DNA of 64,000 nucleotides from Amycolatopsis camponoti (GTDB lineage Bacteria; Actinomycetota; Actinomycetes; Mycobacteriales; Pseudonocardiaceae), in NCBI RefSeq assembly GCF_902497555.1, contig NZ_CABVGP010000002.1:2058501-2122500 (forward strand), written 5' to 3'. Position numbers and translations under genes: made by a program. Position 1 is the stretch's first letter; each line of letters opens with the position of its first letter. The notes below the pieces were generated by a model that searched no databases, was not told the DNA's origin, and was given only the letters and a program-made list of their open reading frames with translations. Of the stretch, positions 44,109 to 52,785 are shown piece after piece.

Positions 44109-44778
44109 CCAGGTGCGAAGTGTCGTTGAAGCGCCGGACGATCCAGTTGTCGCCGTGCAGCACCAGGTGCGAAACGGACCCGTTGTCGGCGCCGAGGAAC
44201 GCGAACCGCTCGACCGACCGGCTGGCCTGCGCGAACACCTCGCCGATCACGCCGCCGTGGGTGAACACGGCGACACGCTGGTCCGGGTGGGCGGCGGCGA
44301 TCCGCGTCAGCGCGCCGCGCAGCCGGGCGCCGAACCGCTCGTCGGACTCCGCGCCCGGGATCACGTCCCAGCGCTGCTCGGTCCACAGCCGCTCGACGAT
44401 CGGGTGGCCTTCGGCCGTGTACTTCCGGAAGAGGCCGTTCTCCCAGTCGCCCAGGTGGATCTCGCGCAGGTCCGGTTCGACGACCGGGGTCAGCCCGAGC
44501 TTCTCGGCCAGCGGCGCGGCGGTCTCCGCCGTGCGGCGCAACGTCGTCACATAGATCGCGTCGATCCGCTCGCCGGCCAGCCGGTCGCCGACGCGCCGGG
44601 CGTGGTCGCGGCCGTCCGGCGCGAGCTCCGGGTCGGCCTGGCCTTCGACCAGCGTGAAGGGGTTGTCCCCGCGCGCCGGCGCGGACTCGCCGTGCCGGAC
44701 CAGGAAGATCTCGGTCGCGCCCGGCGGTGGGCTGAAGCGGTGCTGGCGGTACTCGATCTCCTGCTCGGGCGTGCTCAT
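44092..44778 (-). CDS. Histidine phosphatase (phosphoglycerate mutase-like) protein
   Basis: This 228-residue protein has the catalytic RHGE motif (FLVRHGES, His near 29), the second Arg in TTLRRTAETA, Glu in LREIHLGDWENG and the second His in VFTHGGVIGE. It hydrolyses a phosphate ester in the cytoplasm; the substrate is not predictable. The last 17 nt overlap the convergent FetB-like gene. It follows the antiporter gene by 10 bp on the same strand and may be co-transcribed with it. Confidence 0.9.
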   Translation of the reverse strand: MSTPEQEIEYRQHRFSPPPGATEIFLVRHGESAPARGDNPFTLVEGQADPELAPDGRDHARRVGDRLAGERIDAIYVTTLRRTAETAAPLAEKLGLTPVVEPDLREIHLGDWENGLFRKYTAEGHPIVERLWTEQRWDVIPGAESDERFGARLRGALTRIAAAHPDQRVAVFTHGGVIGEVFAQASRSVERFAFLGADNGSVSHLVLHGDNWIVRRFNDTSHLATPLG

Positions 44779-44788
44779 GGCCCCGACA

Positions 44789-46672
44789 TTATCCGAGTTG
44801 CTTGTCCACGAAACACCATCGCCACGTCTCCCCGGGCTCGAAGCTGCGCATCACCGGATGGCGGCTTTCGTGGAAGTGCTGCGTGGCGTGCCGGCGCGGC
44901 GAAGAGTCGCAGCAGGCGACGTTGCCGCACTTGAGACACATCCGCAGGTGCACCCAGGTCGTGCCTTCGGCGATGCAGGCGGCGCACGCGTCCGGCGAGC
45001 TCGGCTCCTTTTCGACCCACTCGTGGGCCAAGTGCTTGCACGAACCGGCCGTCGCGGCCGGGGTGCGCAGCTCGCGGCCTTCGACCTCGGGCTCCTCTTC
45101 GTCCCGGTCCAGCATGGACTCTTCGATGTCGAGCCGCTCCAGGACCTTGCGCAGGACTTCGTCGTCGGCGCTGCCGCTGTCGCGGGCCTTCAGGAACTGG
45201 CGGCGCTCGACGTCGAGCAGGTCCAGCCGCAGGCGGCGGTAGGCGTCGCTCGGCGTCTCGGTCAGCGCGCTCTGCCGGCCGAGCTGTTCCCACGCCGAGT
45301 CGGTGCGGTGCTGGAGCCGGTCGCGCAGGCGCTGGATGATCTCCGGCGGGTCGTCGGGCTGCCGGATCTCTTCGAGCCGGGTCAGCGCCGCGCGGGTCAT
45401 GTCGTGCAGGACGGCCGCCTCCTGCAGCGCGTCCTCCGCCGGGTCCGGCCGCGGCAGGCGCAGCTTCCGGATCAGCGGCGGCAGCGTCATGCCCTGCACG
45501 GCCAGGGTGCCGGCCACGACGACGAACGCCGCGAGCACCAGCACCGCCCGCTGCGGGGTGTCCGCGGGGAGCACGAACGCCGCGGCGAGCGTGACCACGC
45601 CGCGCATGCCCGCCCAGGCGATGACGGCCGAGTAGCGCCACGGCCAGATCTTCGCCCGCGGTTTCGCCGGCAGCAGGCGCCGCTCCAGCCGTTTCACGGT
45701 GCCGATCCCGGCCATCCACAGCACCCGGGTGACGATGGTCGCGCCCAGCACGGCGACGCAGATCCAGACGAGCATCGCCAGCGACAGCCCGCTTTCGCCG
45801 ACCTCGGAGAGGATCCGGCGCAGCTGCAGGCCGATCAGCAGGAAGACCATGTTCTCCAGCAGGAACGCGATGGTCTGCCAGTTCAGCCGCGACGCCAGGC
45901 GCGTCGAGCCGGAGAGGATCTGCGGTGCCTTGTGCCCGAGGATGAGCCCGGCGATGACCACCGCGAGCACGCCGGAGCCGTGGATCGCCTCGGCCGGGAT
46001 GTAGGCGATGAAGGGCACGGCGAACGACAGCGCGGTGTCGAGCACCGGCTCGTTCAGCCGGGCGCGGACGAACGCGGCCGCGAACCCGACGACGAGCCCG
46101 ACGACGGCGCCGCCGATGGCCGCGCGGAAGAAGTCGGCGCCGACCTGCCACAGGCTGACCGACCCGGCCAGCGCGGCGATGGCCGTGCGGAGGGCGACCA
46201 GCGCGGCCGCGTCGTTGAACAGGCTCTCGCCCTCCAGCAGCCGGATCAGCTTGCGGGGCATGCCGACCCGGCGGGCGACGACGCTGGCCGCGACCGCGTC
46301 CGGCGGGGCCACGATCGCGCCGAGCGCGATGCCGCCGGCCAGCGGGAGCCCGGGGATCACCGCCCAGGCGACCAGCCCGACGCCGAAGGTGGTGAACACG
46401 ACGAGCCCGACCGACATCAGCCCGATCGCCCCGCGGTTCTTCCGGAAGTCGACCAGCGACGTCTGGATGGCCGCCGAGTACAGCAGCGGCGGGAGCAGGC
46501 CGAGCAGCACGACCTCGGGGTCGAGGTGGTACTCGGGCACGCCGGGGACGTACGACGCCACGACGCCGACGGCGATCAGGCACAGCGGGGCGGACCAGTC
46601 CAGCCGCCGCGCCACCGCGCTGACGACGAGGACGGTCACGACCAGCGCCACTATCTCTGCCGCTATGTGCAC
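44789..46672 (-). CDS. CPA1 Na+/H+ antiporter with C-terminal UBP-type zinc finger
   Basis: This 627-residue protein has 12-13 membrane segments (about 5-410) with the CPA1 ion-binding motif GAIVAPPDAVAAS near 115 and a cytoplasmic region. The C-terminal 83 residues (544-627) form a ZnF-UBP domain: CKHLAHEW, CAACIAEGTTWVHLRMCLKCGNVACCDSSPRRHATQHFHESRHPVM and a final W-R-W-C segment. Such fingers bind free C-termini of ubiquitin-like proteins in eukaryotes. The start is GTG 46672 with no SD, preceded by a leaderless-type promoter overlapped by a palindrome. Confidence 0.92.
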   Translation of the reverse strand: MHIAAEIVALVVTVLVVSAVARRLDWSAPLCLIAVGVVASYVPGVPEYHLDPEVVLLGLLPPLLYSAAIQTSLVDFRKNRGAIGLMSVGLVVFTTFGVGLVAWAVIPGLPLAGGIALGAIVAPPDAVAASVVARRVGMPRKLIRLLEGESLFNDAAALVALRTAIAALAGSVSLWQVGADFFRAAIGGAVVGLVVGFAAAFVRARLNEPVLDTALSFAVPFIAYIPAEAIHGSGVLAVVIAGLILGHKAPQILSGSTRLASRLNWQTIAFLLENMVFLLIGLQLRRILSEVGESGLSLAMLVWICVAVLGATIVTRVLWMAGIGTVKRLERRLLPAKPRAKIWPWRYSAVIAWAGMRGVVTLAAAFVLPADTPQRAVLVLAAFVVVAGTLAVQGMTLPPLIRKLRLPRPDPAEDALQEAAVLHDMTRAALTRLEEIRQPDDPPEIIQRLRDRLQHRTDSAWEQLGRQSALTETPSDAYRRLRLDLLDVERRQFLKARDSGSADDEVLRKVLERLDIEESMLDRDEEEPEVEGRELRTPAATAGSCKHLAHEWVEKEPSSPDACAACIAEGTTWVHLRMCLKCGNVACCDSSPRRHATQHFHESRHPVMRSFEPGETWRWCFVDKQLG

Positions 46673-46673
46673 G

Positions 46674-46709
46674 GGGTAATCATTACCCGTCGGCCGCCCC
46701 GGGTGTCAC
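46674..46709 (-). promoter_or_regulatory. Antiporter leaderless promoter with palindromic operator
   Basis: On the minus strand, GTGACA (46709-46704) and TAATGA (46685-46680) with an 18-nt spacer put the transcript start at the GTG start codon. A palindrome, GGGTAAT-C-ATTACCC (46674-46688), covers the -10 and the bases up to the start. Confidence 0.6.
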
Positions 46710-47113
46710 CTGGCCAGGTCGGGGAGCACTTCGGCGACCAGCTGGGTGTCCAGGTACTCGGTGATCTCGCGGATCCGGCCGCCTTCGAGCCGGACGACGA
46801 AGCAGTACTGGTTGTCGTAGCGCGCCCCGGCCTTCGTGGCGACGCTGCCCCGCGTCTCGACCACGACGACGTCGTCCTCGGCGACGAACCGGCTCGCGGT
46901 GCTGGTGTAGGTGCCGTCGAACTGCTCGCCGAGCGGCGCCAGCAGGTCGCGGCGGACGGAGTCCTTGCCGCGGAAGCTGCCGGACCAGCTGGTGTGGCCG
47001 CCGACCGTCCACGTGACGTCGTCGGCCATGGCGGCGATCAGCGGCCGGATGTCGCCGGTGCCCCAGGCGTCGAAGGCGGTTCTCAGCAGCTGCTTGTTTT
47101 CGGACGCGCTCAT
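46706..47113 (-). CDS. SnoaL-like/NTF2-fold protein
   Basis: This 135-residue protein has the cone-shaped NTF2 fold pattern of SnoaL-like proteins: AFDAWGTGDIRPLIAAMADDVTWTVGG, FRGKDSVRRDLLAPL and a C-terminal strand GGRIREITEYLDTQLV. It may bind a small hydrophobic molecule or be a minor isomerase. It ends 33 bp before the antiporter start, and the antiporter's -35 lies in its last codons. Confidence 0.88.
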   Translation of the reverse strand: MSASENKQLLRTAFDAWGTGDIRPLIAAMADDVTWTVGGHTSWSGSFRGKDSVRRDLLAPLGEQFDGTYTSTASRFVAEDDVVVVETRGSVATKAGARYDNQYCFVVRLEGGRIREITEYLDTQLVAEVLPDLAR

Positions 47114-47174
47114 GGTTCCCTCCCAGTGTGTGTGGCCCAGTCAACACGCTGGAGCGCGCTCCAGCGCAAGCTCC

Positions 47175-47180
47175 TAGGCT
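47175..47180 (+). promoter_or_regulatory. Carboxylesterase leaderless -10 box (TAGGCT)
   Basis: TAGGCT lies 6 nt before the GTG at 47187. No SD precedes the gene. Confidence 0.55.
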
Positions 47181-47186
47181 GGGTTC

Positions 47187-48575
47187 GTGACGACGGTGGA
47201 GATCGCGGCCGGCGCCCTGCGCGGGTCCGAAGGGGACGGGGTGCGGACGTTCCTCGGCGTGCCCTACGCCGAGCCGCCGGTGGGGGAGCTGCGGTTCCGC
47301 GCGCCCCGGCCGGTGCCGCCGTGGCCGGGTGTCCGGGACGCCACCGGGTGGGCGCCGCGCGCGCCGCAGCCCGAGCTGACCGGGCGCGGCTTCACCGGGG
47401 ACGAGGACTGCCTGTACCTGAACGTCTACGCGCCGGCGTCGCCCGGCTCGTACCCGGTGCTCGTCTGGATCCACGGCGGGGGCGGCGTGATGGGCGCGCC
47501 CCACCAGTTCGACGCGTCCGCGTACGCGCGGCGAGGCGTCGTCGTCGTGACCGTCGCCTACCGGCTCGGGGTGCTCGGGATGCTGCACCTGCCCGGCGTC
47601 GCCGACTCCAACCTGTCCCTGCGCGACCAGGTCGCGGCGCTGGAGTGGGTGCGGGACGACATCGGCGCGTTCGGGGGCGATCCGGACCGCGTGACGCTCG
47701 CCGGGCAGTCCAACGGCGGCCGCACCGTCGGGACGCTGCTGGCCGTGCCCGCGACGCGCGGTCTGGTGCGCCAGGCGATCGTCCAGAGCGGGACCGGCGT
47801 CGGCTCGGTCGTGCACACCCCGGCCGAAGGCGAGGCGATCGCTTCGGCGGTTCTCGCCGAGCTGGCCGCCTCGCCGGAAGACCTCGCGACGCTGCCGGTG
47901 AAGGAGATTCTTCAGGCGCAGCAACGGGTTTCGGCGGTCTCCGGCACGAAGGTGACCTACCGCGTGGTCGTCGGGGACGAGCTGCTGCCGCAACGCCCGC
48001 TGGACGCCGTCCGCGAGGTCCCGCTGCTCATCGGGACGACGGCCGACGAAGAGGACCTGTTCAGCTGGCTGCAGTCGGGCGGCGCGAAGCTCCTGGGCGT
48101 CGGCTCGACGATGCTGGACGCCGCCGAGGTCGAGAAAGCCGTCGCGGCGTACGGCGAACTGCTCGACTGGCCGGAGGACCAGATCCGCAACCGCGCGTTG
48201 ACCGCGGGGGACTGGTGGATCCCGGCGATCCGCTTCGCCGAGAAGCAGCCGGACGCGTGGATGTACCGGCTGGACTGGCGGATCGCGCCGCGGGGTAAGG
48301 GGCTCGGCGCGCCGCACGGACTGGACCTGCCGCTGACGTTCGACGACATCCGCAACCGCAACTGGCGGTTCCTCTTCGCCGGCCGGACGTTCCCGGCCGA
48401 GCGCATGCAGGCGATGGCGACCGAGATGTTCGGCGCCTGGGTCCGCTTCATCGCGACCGGCGACCCGGGCTGGCCTCGCTACACGCGGGAAGACCGCGTC
48501 ACGCGCCTCTTCGACGACGTCTCCACGACGGTCTCGGACCCGGACCGCGAGCAGCGCCTGCTCTGGATGGCATGA
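47187..48575 (+). CDS. Type B carboxylesterase family protein
   Basis: This 462-residue protein matches the COesterase family: EDCLYLNVYAP, the oxyanion hole VWIHGGGG, nucleophile Ser in LAGQSNGGRTVGTL (about residue 174), Glu in the GTTADEEDLF segment and His in GAPHGLDLP. The nucleophile elbow is GQSNG, not the common GESAG. It has no signal peptide and is shorter than many relatives. It hydrolyses carboxylic esters of unknown nature. It is convergent with csxA across a strong terminator. Confidence 0.9.
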   Translation: MTTVEIAAGALRGSEGDGVRTFLGVPYAEPPVGELRFRAPRPVPPWPGVRDATGWAPRAPQPELTGRGFTGDEDCLYLNVYAPASPGSYPVLVWIHGGGGVMGAPHQFDASAYARRGVVVVTVAYRLGVLGMLHLPGVADSNLSLRDQVAALEWVRDDIGAFGGDPDRVTLAGQSNGGRTVGTLLAVPATRGLVRQAIVQSGTGVGSVVHTPAEGEAIASAVLAELAASPEDLATLPVKEILQAQQRVSAVSGTKVTYRVVVGDELLPQRPLDAVREVPLLIGTTADEEDLFSWLQSGGAKLLGVGSTMLDAAEVEKAVAAYGELLDWPEDQIRNRALTAGDWWIPAIRFAEKQPDAWMYRLDWRIAPRGKGLGAPHGLDLPLTFDDIRNRNWRFLFAGRTFPAERMQAMATEMFGAWVRFIATGDPGWPRYTREDRVTRLFDDVSTTVSDPDREQRLLWMA

Positions 48576-48609
48576 GGGGCACCTTCACAGCCGTGAAGGT
48601 GCCCCTCAT
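48572..48609. terminator. Bidirectional terminator between esterase and csxA
   Basis: A perfect 17-bp stem (ATGAGGGGCACCTTCAC and its complement) with an AGCC loop. The left arm contains the esterase stop codon region and the right arm ends 10 bp before the csxA stop. Confidence 0.85.
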
Positions 48610-48618
48610 CGAACAGCG

Positions 48619-51600
48619 CTAGACGGTGATCTTGTCGAGGTTCGGGCCGCCGTTGGCGGTCGTCGCGGTCGCCTTGATCTTGTTCGTCCCGGCGGTCAGC
48701 GTCACCGGGATGGTGACCGTCTGCCAGGTGTCCCAGTTGCCCGTGCCGCCGAACGCCACCGCGGACGCCACCTTGGTGCCGTTCACCGTGAGGTCCATCG
48801 GCCGGTTCACCGTGGTGCCGTTGGCGAACCGCAGGACGACGTTCGCCGGGCCGGCGGCCGCCGCGTTGACCGAGAACTCCACCGCGCTGCCCGTCGCGTT
48901 GTCGTAGTTGACGAACCCGGTGCCGGTGAACCCGGCGTGGTTCGACTCCGCGACGCCGTTGGTGATCGTGGCGTTCTCGGCCTGGTAGTCCACCGGGTCA
49001 CCCGGGCCCGGGCCGGTGGTGCCGTCGGCCGGGATCGTCTTCGTCCCGGTGTTCCAGCCCGCGATCCGCACGGACGCCTTGGCGCCCTTGAGGTCCGCGG
49101 TCCGGTACGTCGCCGTCAGCGTCGTCGACTCGCCGGGCCAGAGGGTGACCTGGTTGTCGGTCCACCGCACCGGCAGCACCGGCGCGCCCGCTGCGCCGAC
49201 CACGTGCGCGTCGACGAAGAACGCCGGCACCTTGTTCGCCGACCCGTTCGTCAGCGTCACCTTGGTGGTCGTGGTGCCGTCGCCGTTGGTGGTCGACGTC
49301 GCGGTCGACCCCAGGCTGACCTGGGCCAGGCCGTTCAGCCCGGACAGGTCCGCGTAGGCCGACTGCGGCGTGTAGTACCAGTCGCTGTTGCCCCAGTCGA
49401 GCGTGTCGGCCTTGGTGGACAGCCAGTAGACGTTGCGGCTGACCTCCTTGCCCGCCGAGTCGCTCAGGACCAGCTTCGCCAGGTACGTCGTCGACAGGCC
49501 GCTCACCGAACCGATGGTCAGCGCGGTCGTCTTCGCGCCGTCACCGCCCACGGACACGGCCTTCGACTGGTTGAACTTCTCCGTGCCGTCCAGGTTGTAC
49601 AGCTTCACGGACGCGGTGAGGTTCGACGCCGCGTCGTGGTTGTGGTTCACCACCACGACCGACTTGGTGTCGTACGAGTACTGGATGTGCAGCGGCTCGT
49701 TCGCCTTCTTCGCCCCGAAGTACGAGCCGTTCTGGTCGAGGTAGGCGTCGAACAGCTGCCAGTGCAGCGACGTCCAGCCGCTGTTGAGCATCCAGTAGAT
49801 GATCCCGGTGGCCGGGTTCGAGCTGTCGCTGAAGTTGCGCGAGTGCGACTCGAACTCGGCGCGCACGTTCTCGTACTGCGCCAGCTGCGCCTTGCGGACG
49901 AAGTCGTCCAGGCTCGCCGGCTTGCCGTAGCGGCCGGTGAGCGCGTCGCCGAACAGCTTCAGGTTGGCGAACGTCGAGGACGACGACCGGTGGTACTGCG
50001 CGGTCGACGGGCTCTTCCACAGCGTGTCCAGCTCGCTCGAGGACATCATCCGCTTGAGCGTGTCCATCGTCGGGATGTCCGGCCCGGCGCTGGTCTCGGA
50101 GTTGAAGCTCCAGGCGCCGCCGAGGTCGGTGTGCGCCTTGTCGTACCAGTAGTTCGGCGGGACGTAGTCGTACGGCCCGTTCATCTTCATGCCGGACGAG
50201 CCGAGCTGCGGCGACGACTTCGCCGACGCGGCCGGGACCACCGGGGTGGGCCAGTCCGCGGCCGTGAGCGCGTCGAGGTAGTTCTTCTCGATCGTCGCGT
50301 CGGGCGCGAAGTCGCTTCCGATCAGGAACGAGATGACGCTCGGGTGGTCGCGCAGGCGCTCGGCCTCCGCGGTCATCGACGCCTTCGCGACCGGGTAGTC
50401 CGCGGCCGTCCACGGGTCACCCTTCTCGTCGCCGTTGACCTGGCCCTCCCACTTGTCGCAGCACTCCCAGCCGGGCAGCGTGAGCACGCCCATCCGGTCG
50501 GCGAGGTCGAAGAACTCGTCCGGCTCGATGTGCCCCTCCAGGCGCACGGTGTTGAGCCCGAGGTCCTTGACGTAGGCCAGCTTGTCCGCCGCGTACTGCT
50601 CGTTCCAGCGCAGGAACAGGTCCGGCGAGTAGCCGCCGCCCTTGATCAGCAGCGGGCGCCCGTTGATCGTGTACGACCGGCCGCCGCTGGAGTTCTTGTT
50701 CGCCGTCACCTGACGCACGCCGAAGCTCTCGTGTGCGGAGTCGGACGCCGTGCCGCCGGCGCTCGCGGTCAGGTCGAGGTCGTAGAGCGGCTGCCCGCCC
50801 ATCCCGGCCGGCCACCAGACCTGCGGGTTGTCGATCCCGGTCACCGGGAACGTGACGGTCTTCTTCTCCTTGGCCGCCAGGCTCACCGTCTGGCTGATCG
50901 CCTTGCCGGCGACCGTGCCGGACACCGTCGTGCTCACCGCGTTCGCCGAGTCGTTGCGGACGTCGGCCTTCACCGTGAGGTCGGCGTGGCCGAGGCCGGT
51001 CAGCTTCGTGACGACGTGGCCGCCGCGCAGCGCCACCGGGCCGCTGCGCCGCACGAGGACGTCGCGCACGATGCCCATGTTCTGGTCCGGCGGGGTCTGC
51101 GCCCAGTCGATCCAGCCCATCGACAGGTCCTTGTTCGGGTCGTTCGGGTAGACCTTGAACGCGATGCTGTTCGTCCCGGCCTTCACCTGCGCGGTGATGT
51201 CCAGGTCGTGGCGCGTGTAGGCGCCGGTGACCTGCGTCTTGTCCGCGATCCGCGTCCCGTTGACCCAGACGTCGGCCTTCGAGAGGACGCCGCTGAAGTC
51301 GAGGTAGGTGCGCTGGGTGGTGTCGGTGACGGTGAGGTCGGTGCGGTACCACCACGGGACCTTGAAGTCCGCGGTCGGCACGTTCTTCATGTTGGTCGAG
51401 TAGAACGGGTCGGCGTACTTGCCGTTGGCCAGCAGGCCGGCGTAGACGGTCGACCGGGGGCCGACGGGGTACCAGCCGGCGGTGTCGAAGCCCGGCTTCG
51501 ACACCGCCGAGTCGTCGCTGACCTGCGCCGACGTCTGGATGAGGAAGCCGGGGACGGCGGTGGCCGGCGCCGCGGCGGTGACCACCGCTCTGGCCTGCTC

Positions 51601-51696
51601 CTGGCCGGTCGCCGCCGGGACGGTCGCCCCGCTCACGGCGACGGCGAGCACCGCCGCCACCACGAGGGTCCGGGATCTTCTCTGCCGATAGCTCAC
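48619..51696 (-). CDS. csxA: Secreted exo-beta-D-glucosaminidase (GH2) with CBM35
   Basis: This 1025-residue enzyme has a signal peptide (to about 32), GH2 sugar-binding and immunoglobulin-like domains, a TIM barrel, two more beta domains and a C-terminal CBM35 (about 902-1025, from VDYQAENATI). It matches A. orientalis CsxA along its length. The catalytic acid is Asp in LIGSDFAPD (about 461) and the nucleophile is Glu in SFNSETSAG (about 533). It removes glucosamine from the non-reducing ends of chitosan oligomers. I chose GTG 51696, 7 nt after AGGAGGC, over upstream ATG codons. A CsnR-like palindrome lies 50 bp upstream. Confidence 0.95.
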   Translation of the reverse strand: MSYRQRRSRTLVVAAVLAVAVSGATVPAATGQEQARAVVTAAAPATAVPGFLIQTSAQVSDDSAVSKPGFDTAGWYPVGPRSTVYAGLLANGKYADPFYSTNMKNVPTADFKVPWWYRTDLTVTDTTQRTYLDFSGVLSKADVWVNGTRIADKTQVTGAYTRHDLDITAQVKAGTNSIAFKVYPNDPNKDLSMGWIDWAQTPPDQNMGIVRDVLVRRSGPVALRGGHVVTKLTGLGHADLTVKADVRNDSANAVSTTVSGTVAGKAISQTVSLAAKEKKTVTFPVTGIDNPQVWWPAGMGGQPLYDLDLTASAGGTASDSAHESFGVRQVTANKNSSGGRSYTINGRPLLIKGGGYSPDLFLRWNEQYAADKLAYVKDLGLNTVRLEGHIEPDEFFDLADRMGVLTLPGWECCDKWEGQVNGDEKGDPWTAADYPVAKASMTAEAERLRDHPSVISFLIGSDFAPDATIEKNYLDALTAADWPTPVVPAASAKSSPQLGSSGMKMNGPYDYVPPNYWYDKAHTDLGGAWSFNSETSAGPDIPTMDTLKRMMSSSELDTLWKSPSTAQYHRSSSSTFANLKLFGDALTGRYGKPASLDDFVRKAQLAQYENVRAEFESHSRNFSDSSNPATGIIYWMLNSGWTSLHWQLFDAYLDQNGSYFGAKKANEPLHIQYSYDTKSVVVVNHNHDAASNLTASVKLYNLDGTEKFNQSKAVSVGGDGAKTTALTIGSVSGLSTTYLAKLVLSDSAGKEVSRNVYWLSTKADTLDWGNSDWYYTPQSAYADLSGLNGLAQVSLGSTATSTTNGDGTTTTKVTLTNGSANKVPAFFVDAHVVGAAGAPVLPVRWTDNQVTLWPGESTTLTATYRTADLKGAKASVRIAGWNTGTKTIPADGTTGPGPGDPVDYQAENATITNGVAESNHAGFTGTGFVNYDNATGSAVEFSVNAAAAGPANVVLRFANGTTVNRPMDLTVNGTKVASAVAFGGTGNWDTWQTVTIPVTLTAGTNKIKATATTANGGPNLDKITV

Positions 51697-51745
51697 TAGC
51701 GCGCCTCCTAGGCACCGCGGCGGCGTGGGGGTCGAGCGGACCATC

Positions 51746-51764
51746 GTTAGGGAACTTTCCTAAC
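51746..51764. promoter_or_regulatory. Palindrome resembling the CsnR (chitosanase repressor) operator
   Basis: On the csxA strand it reads GTTAGGAAAGTTCCCTAAC, a 19-bp palindrome with one mismatched pair, 50 bp upstream of the start. From memory, the CsnR operator of Streptomyces chitosanase genes is close to TTAGGAAAGTTTCCTAA, one base different. Confidence 0.75.
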
Positions 51765-51926
51765 AATTGCGGACGATCGTAGCGGTCCGGTCACCGGGAG
51801 AACAGGGGCGTTTCGGTCGGACCCGGGCCGCCGGCTGCACCGCCGCGGTGTGCACGGCCAGCAGGAGCGGCAGTGAGCCGTCCTCCCGGATCCGCTGGGG
51901 AAGTGCCTCGCTCAGCGGGACACCGA

Positions 51927-52364
51927 TCAGCGCCGCAGGGCTTGCTGCGCCGTGATTCCGAGATCGGCTTTGAAGAGTGCGACCACCTCGAGCCGCTGCC
52001 GGTCGACGGCGGTCACGGCGGTCCCCTCGACACCCTCGCCGGACGCGATCTTCGAGTGCGTCTCGATCACCGTGGTCGCGAGGTCCCGGGCGGGCCCGGC
52101 CACCTCCCGGCCCGCCAGCACTTCGATCTCGGCCGTGGCGGCGTGCAACCGCGCGTCCTCGGTGCGGCTGCGCTCTCCGGCCATCGCCTGGCCGTAGCTC
52201 GCGCTGATCGAGCGCAGGTATTCGGCGTAGGCGGCTTGCTTCAGCTTGCCGAGCGCGTCGTCCCGCTGCCACCGGCGGGCGCGCGATGCCTGCAGCAGCT
52301 GGAGGAAACCGCCGACGAGCACGCCGAGCAGTGCCCCGGCCACGCCGACGAGTGCGGTGCCCAT
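51927..52364 (-). CDS. Small single-pass membrane protein of unknown function
   Basis: This 145-residue protein begins MGTALVGVAGALLGVLVGGFLQ, one membrane segment at 3-22, followed by a cytoplasmic helical region rich in Arg, Glu and Ala (RARRWQRDDALGKLKQAAYAEYLRSISA). Many actinobacterial proteins share this anchor-plus-helix plan, without known roles. ATG 52364 overlaps the YchJ stop in TGATG form, so the two are translated together. Confidence 0.7.
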   Translation of the reverse strand: MGTALVGVAGALLGVLVGGFLQLLQASRARRWQRDDALGKLKQAAYAEYLRSISASYGQAMAGERSRTEDARLHAATAEIEVLAGREVAGPARDLATTVIETHSKIASGEGVEGTAVTAVDRQRLEVVALFKADLGITAQQALRR

Positions 52365-52744
52365 CAGGCTTCCGCGTCGAGGTAGACCCACTGGCCGTCA
52401 TCACGGCGGAAGCGGCTGTTCTCCTCCAGGAACCCGTCCCGGCCGTGGTGGCGGTAGTGCGCCCGGAACTCGACCGTCCCTTCGGCGTGCAGCAGGCCGC
52501 CGCCCGTGCGGGCGAGGATCTCCAGCCGCGTCCACTCCTGGCCGGGATCGAGGCTCAGCCGGCGCGGGCGCGTGTCCGGGTGCCAGGTGCGCAGCAGGTA
52601 AGCCGTGTCCCCGACGGCGAACGCGCTGTACCGCGAACGCATCAGCAGCTCGGCTGTCGGCGCCGCGAGGTCGCCGTCGTGGAACCGGCCGCAGCAGGCG
52701 GGGTAGGACTCGGCGAGGCCGCACGGGCACGAGGCGGGAGGCAT
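52364..52744 (-). CDS. YchJ/UPF0225 family protein with SEC-C-type zinc motif
   Basis: This 126-residue protein begins with the metal-binding motif CPCGLAESYPACCGRF (CxCx8CC), followed by the YchJ core (TAELLMRSRYSAFAVGDTAYLLRTWHPDTRP) of NTF2-like fold and the ending FLEENSRFRRDDGQWVYLDA. The family is common but its role is unknown. It is translationally coupled to the small membrane protein that follows. Confidence 0.9.
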   Translation of the reverse strand: MPPASCPCGLAESYPACCGRFHDGDLAAPTAELLMRSRYSAFAVGDTAYLLRTWHPDTRPRRLSLDPGQEWTRLEILARTGGGLLHAEGTVEFRAHYRHHGRDGFLEENSRFRRDDGQWVYLDAEA

Positions 52745-52785
52745 GGAGAAATCATCCCACGACGGCCGCGACCGTCTACTGAGGA

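Noticed and set aside
44654..48298. Very long plus-strand reading frame (over 1200 codons)
   Set aside because: It is the shadow of the antiporter and SnoaL genes and then an out-of-frame reading of the carboxylesterase.
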